64,000 bases of DNA, taken from Nothopassalora personata. Its lineage: Eukaryota > Ascomycota > Dothideomycetes > Mycosphaerellales > Mycosphaerellaceae. A program made the position numbers and the translations under genes. Positions 61,119-64,000 of this stretch are shown here, one piece after another (position 1 is the stretch's first letter; the number at the start of each line of letters is the position of its first letter). The notes beneath the pieces were generated by a model. That model had not been told where the DNA came from and did not search any database. It saw nothing but the letters and a program-made list of their open reading frames with translations. The DNA is taken from contig CM066287.1 of NCBI GenBank assembly GCA_033816765.1, positions 1,550,001-1,614,000 of the forward strand. Reading direction: 5' to 3'.

Positions 61119-64000
61119 ATGCTGTGTGCAATAGCCGCAATATGGCTCTTCTCAAACGCCATCTATGATGGCCACGTCCCGTTTTTCCTCGCGCCACTCC
61201 AGCCGGACGGAATCACCAAGGAGATAATCATCCATGATTCTATTCCGGTTCCGTACCCGGTCTACTATCCCTTGGTCAAGACTGAGACTGCTACGGTTGT
61301 CAGGAAGGAGACGGAGACGAGCACGGCTACTGCTACTGTTACGGCGAGGGGGAGTGGAAGTGAGAGGAAGATTGGGAGGTATGAGGGGAAGACGCACGAC
61401 AGGCTTCCGGTAGAGCCCTCATGGGATTGGAGATCTTTGCTCGGACGATTTTCTGAAGGGTTCATTGTGATCGTATTGCTCTGGTTGTTTGCATGGTTCC
61501 TGCGCTGGTTGGGTGTTCCCATTCCATTCCTCAAGTTTCCAGGCGATCCAGGATTCCTTGTACGCCGTGGAAATGGTGGTGGAGGAGGCGACGGTGGCGG
61601 TGGAGGAGGAGGTCCGAGCGCTGGTGGTGGGCCTGGAAGTGGTGGTCCATCAAGCGGGAATGGAAGCGGGTCAGCAAGCGCTCAAGGAAATGATTCGGGA
61701 AGTGGTTCAACAAGCGACCCAGGAGGCGCACCAGGAGATGCTTCAGAAAGTGGAACAGCAAGCGGTCCAGGCAATAGCCCAGGCGGACGTGACGACCCCG
61801 ACAGCGGCACTAGCAGCACCACCGACTCCAATAGCGATGAAGGCAAGGCAGATAGACAGGCTGTCTACGACCTCATTGATCAGCTGAATCAAAGAAGCAG
61901 CAACACGGAAGAAGGGAATGCCTCGTTGAACCAACAACTTCTTAATCAAGTCAAAGCCATAGCAAAGCTGGAAGGCCAGATCAAAGGCCTCCAGAACGGT
62001 ACAGGCACCGCCGGTCATTTGGCAGCTCATGCTGGTCCTGTCGACGCCAGCGGCGAGCTTGTCACGCAAGAGTTCTATGGTGGCATACAAAGGATTATTT
62101 CGAACCTACAAGCTCAGTTCGCAGCGCTTCAGAACAGCACAGGTGATGGAGTAGCTTCGGGTGCTCAGACTGGTCCTGTCGATGCCGATGGTGAAATTGT
62201 CACTCAAAAGTCCTACGATGAATTGCAAAGAAATCATCACGATGTGCAGAACGAGAGAACCGCTTTGCAGGGTGAAGTCCAGCAACTCCGCAATCAACAG
62301 GGTCAGGAGTCGCACCAGCAAGACTCCACCACCGAAAGCGACCAGTCGAAGCGTTTCATCAAGAAGCTTCGGGACGAGAACAAGCGGCTCAAGGAGGTAA
62401 ATGAAGAGGTTTCTCGTAAGTTACGTCAATGTGAGGAGCCCAAGGCGGCATCACGCGAGCTCGAGGCCCAAGCCCTGGAACTAGACGGCAAGCATAAAGA
62501 GCTAAAGAAAGGATACAAGAAGCTTCAGGATGAGATCGAGGAACTCAAAAAACAGAAAGAAGATGCGAAAAGGGAGTTTAACGAGATTGCCGGCCAGCTG
62601 AAGGAACGTGAGGAATCCAAGATGAAGCCTAGTAAGTCTGAAGGCGAAGATGACGACGAGGACGTCAAGTATGCGAAGCTCAAGCGCGAGAATAAGATCC
62701 TCGAAAGCGACAAGAAGGCAGTTCAGGATGAACTGGCGGAGACGGTTCGTAGGCTCAAGCACTGTGCGCAGTTCTATGACAGAATAGTGCTTGCAGATTC
62801 GCCAGATGAAAAAGAGACTCTTCGCCGAAAGGCAGTAGATGCTCAGATAGAAGCCCTTGAGGACATTATCAGGCGACGAACGATAGAGAATCACAAACTG
62901 GTCCTCGAGCTCAAGAGGCAGAAAGAGAAATTCGCTGAGCACCGCGGCTGGAGGAAGCCCTCATGGAGGAAGTGCAGGAGGTGCGAGGAGCTTCTGCCAA
63001 AGGACTGCGAGAGATGCGTGGCCTTGGATCAGGGGCGAGCACCAGATGATACAGTCCCGGGTTTGCTGTTCAGAGAGTCTCATGACAAAGCAGAAAGACT
63101 TCAGGAGGAAAATAGCGACCTTCGCAAGCAGAGAGATGATTACCAGAATCAGCTTGAAGAGATGCTGCAAGAGGACACGGACGGCAATATGACCGTATCG
63201 GCAAGATTGCACAACAGGCTTTTGCGGGACCAGCAAATGCTTATGGAGGAGAAGACCCTGTCAGACGCCACAGCAGAGAGTTTAAGAAGTCATATCAGCA
63301 CGCTCGAAAGTGAAACAGCTCCACTCAAAGCTGGCAGAGAGGCGTCGGAGGCTGAAGTCCAAAAGCTGCGCAAACGTATCAAGGAGCTCAGAAACCAGGA
63401 GATTCCTCTGAAAGTGGATGATAGAGACGACAACGACAGCACCCTCCGCGAGCATGGCGAACAGAGATCTTCAAGGACATTGAATCCTGCCGATAACGAT
63501 AGCGCTGCTAAAGTTGAGTACAATCGGGTGAAACAGCTGTTGGACGAGAGCCTGCATCGAGAGGATATGCTCACCAAGGAAAAATATGCCTACAAGAAGC
63601 GCGCTGAGGATTGCGAGGATGCCGATGGACAGTGGGCGAAGAGACTTCTGAACGAAACAGGGCCACCTCCCAAAGGCACTGCCGCTTACGCTGTGTTTCG
63701 ACAGGCAAGGCTTGCAGTAATAGATGCGGCGAAAAAGCTCAAGGCGTCTGAAGAGGAACTCCAAAGCCTGAAGAACGAATTTAACGTGCAGAAGAAAAGG
63801 CTGGAAGATTGTGAAAGGCATCGAAAACAAAATCAGGAAGCGCCAATTCAGACGGACGCAGCTCGCGGTGTAGACAAGGCCACTGGAACAAGTCCTGTAT
63901 CTGGGCTAAATCCTGGCACGGACCCGTCAACCGGCAGCCAACCTCACGACGATACGCCTGATCCTCTGCCGCCTTCTTCGTCGACCAATGCCGGCCGGTC
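61119..64000 (+). CDS. Membrane-anchored coiled-coil protein, 3'-truncated by the window
   Basis: The frame is open from the ATG at 61119 to the window edge (960 codons, no stop). A hydrophobic N-terminus (LCAIAAIWLFSNAIY) and a membrane span at about 114-132 (FIVIVLLWLFAWFLRW) flank a Thr-rich stretch. A Gly/Ser-rich low-complexity region follows (about 146-235). The rest is long coiled coil (residues about 250-900), broken by a tandem 37-residue duplication (AGPVDASGELVTQ and TGPVDADGEIVTQ) and a small four-Cys cluster (KCRRCEELLPKDCERC). It looks like a tether or scaffold on an internal membrane. I recognise no named family. Confidence 0.7.
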   Translation, partial: MLCAIAAIWLFSNAIYDGHVPFFLAPLQPDGITKEIIIHDSIPVPYPVYYPLVKTETATVVRKETETSTATATVTARGSGSERKIGRYEGKTHDRLPVEPSWDWRSLLGRFSEGFIVIVLLWLFAWFLRWLGVPIPFLKFPGDPGFLVRRGNGGGGGDGGGGGGGPSAGGGPGSGGPSSGNGSGSASAQGNDSGSGSTSDPGGAPGDASESGTASGPGNSPGGRDDPDSGTSSTTDSNSDEGKADRQAVYDLIDQLNQRSSNTEEGNASLNQQLLNQVKAIAKLEGQIKGLQNGTGTAGHLAAHAGPVDASGELVTQEFYGGIQRIISNLQAQFAALQNSTGDGVASGAQTGPVDADGEIVTQKSYDELQRNHHDVQNERTALQGEVQQLRNQQGQESHQQDSTTESDQSKRFIKKLRDENKRLKEVNEEVSRKLRQCEEPKAASRELEAQALELDGKHKELKKGYKKLQDEIEELKKQKEDAKREFNEIAGQLKEREESKMKPSKSEGEDDDEDVKYAKLKRENKILESDKKAVQDELAETVRRLKHCAQFYDRIVLADSPDEKETLRRKAVDAQIEALEDIIRRRTIENHKLVLELKRQKEKFAEHRGWRKPSWRKCRRCEELLPKDCERCVALDQGRAPDDTVPGLLFRESHDKAERLQEENSDLRKQRDDYQNQLEEMLQEDTDGNMTVSARLHNRLLRDQQMLMEEKTLSDATAESLRSHISTLESETAPLKAGREASEAEVQKLRKRIKELRNQEIPLKVDDRDDNDSTLREHGEQRSSRTLNPADNDSAAKVEYNRVKQLLDESLHREDMLTKEKYAYKKRAEDCEDADGQWAKRLLNETGPPPKGTAAYAVFRQARLAVIDAAKKLKASEEELQSLKNEFNVQKKRLEDCERHRKQNQEAPIQTDAARGVDKATGTSPVSGLNPGTDPSTGSQPHDDTPDPLPPSSSTNAGR

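Overview
The window reads as a filamentous ascomycete (Pezizomycotina) chromosome. Most coding genes are split by 45-100 nt introns with GT..AG ends and CTNAC-like branch sites. The recognisable proteins are fungal (Cbp4, Ubc13, Rad1/XPF, a Dnf-type flippase, a SEACAT WD40/RING subunit). The repeats carry the CpA-to-TpA mutation pattern of repeat-induced point mutation (RIP). The Gypsy pol type and IQ-motif gene suggest Dothideomycetes (Capnodiales/Mycosphaerellales), but that is inference.

Positions 1 to about 23,230 are a nest of LTR retrotransposons. (i) 1-2733: an intact, un-RIPed element with identical 341-bp LTRs (245-585, 2393-2733). It encodes Gag and an antisense CxxC-type ORF but no pol. 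Sequence 1-244 repeats 2149-2392, so a second copy sits head-to-tail upstream and shares the LTR. (ii) 2734-7630: a RIP-killed chromodomain Gypsy element on the + strand, split by a solo LTR (3339-3773, target duplication AAGAG). A tRNA-like relic and an antisense-ORF relic lie between pol and the 3' LTR. (iii) 7631-7840: an inverted scrap of a similar pol. (iv) 7841-20032: a 12.2-kb RIP-killed Gypsy element on the - strand, with gag, pol and, on the opposite strand, a long unidentified coding relic of roughly 900 codons. A 26-bp palindrome occurs four times in it, once per LTR and once on each side of pol. A further solo LTR (19356-19673) lies inside its 5' LTR. (v) 20033 to about 22,900: a truncated, RIP-killed Copia element on the - strand.

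From about 23,230 base composition changes abruptly to a normal gene compartment. After 1.6 kb of intergenic DNA come: a small unknown gene (24868-25225, -); an AT-hook/EVE-domain protein (26155-28139, -); a doubtful small ORF (28450-28866, -); an IQ calmodulin-binding protein (29009-30823, +); three unknown acidic/disordered genes on the - strand, two sharing a short motif (30980-33983); a small unknown gene (34685-35074, +); a membrane-anchored 3-ketoacyl-CoA-reductase-like SDR (35098-36182, -); an ankyrin-CorA transporter (36935-40501, +); a Mtc5/WDR59-like SEACAT subunit (40668-44252, -); Ubc13 (44676-45274, +); Rad1/XPF (45975-48806, +); an unknown gene whose frame is broken or spliced (49074-50194, +); Cbp4 (50439-50875, -); a P4-ATPase flippase (51666-56516, -); an AT-hook nuclear protein (57809-60589, +); and a membrane-anchored coiled-coil protein running off the right edge (61119-64000, +).

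The genes are housekeeping loci with no sign of an operon or a biosynthetic cluster. Ubc13 and Rad1 both belong to DNA-damage pathways, but I infer no functional link from their adjacency. All sequence reading was by eye; splice sites and relic boundaries are predictions.
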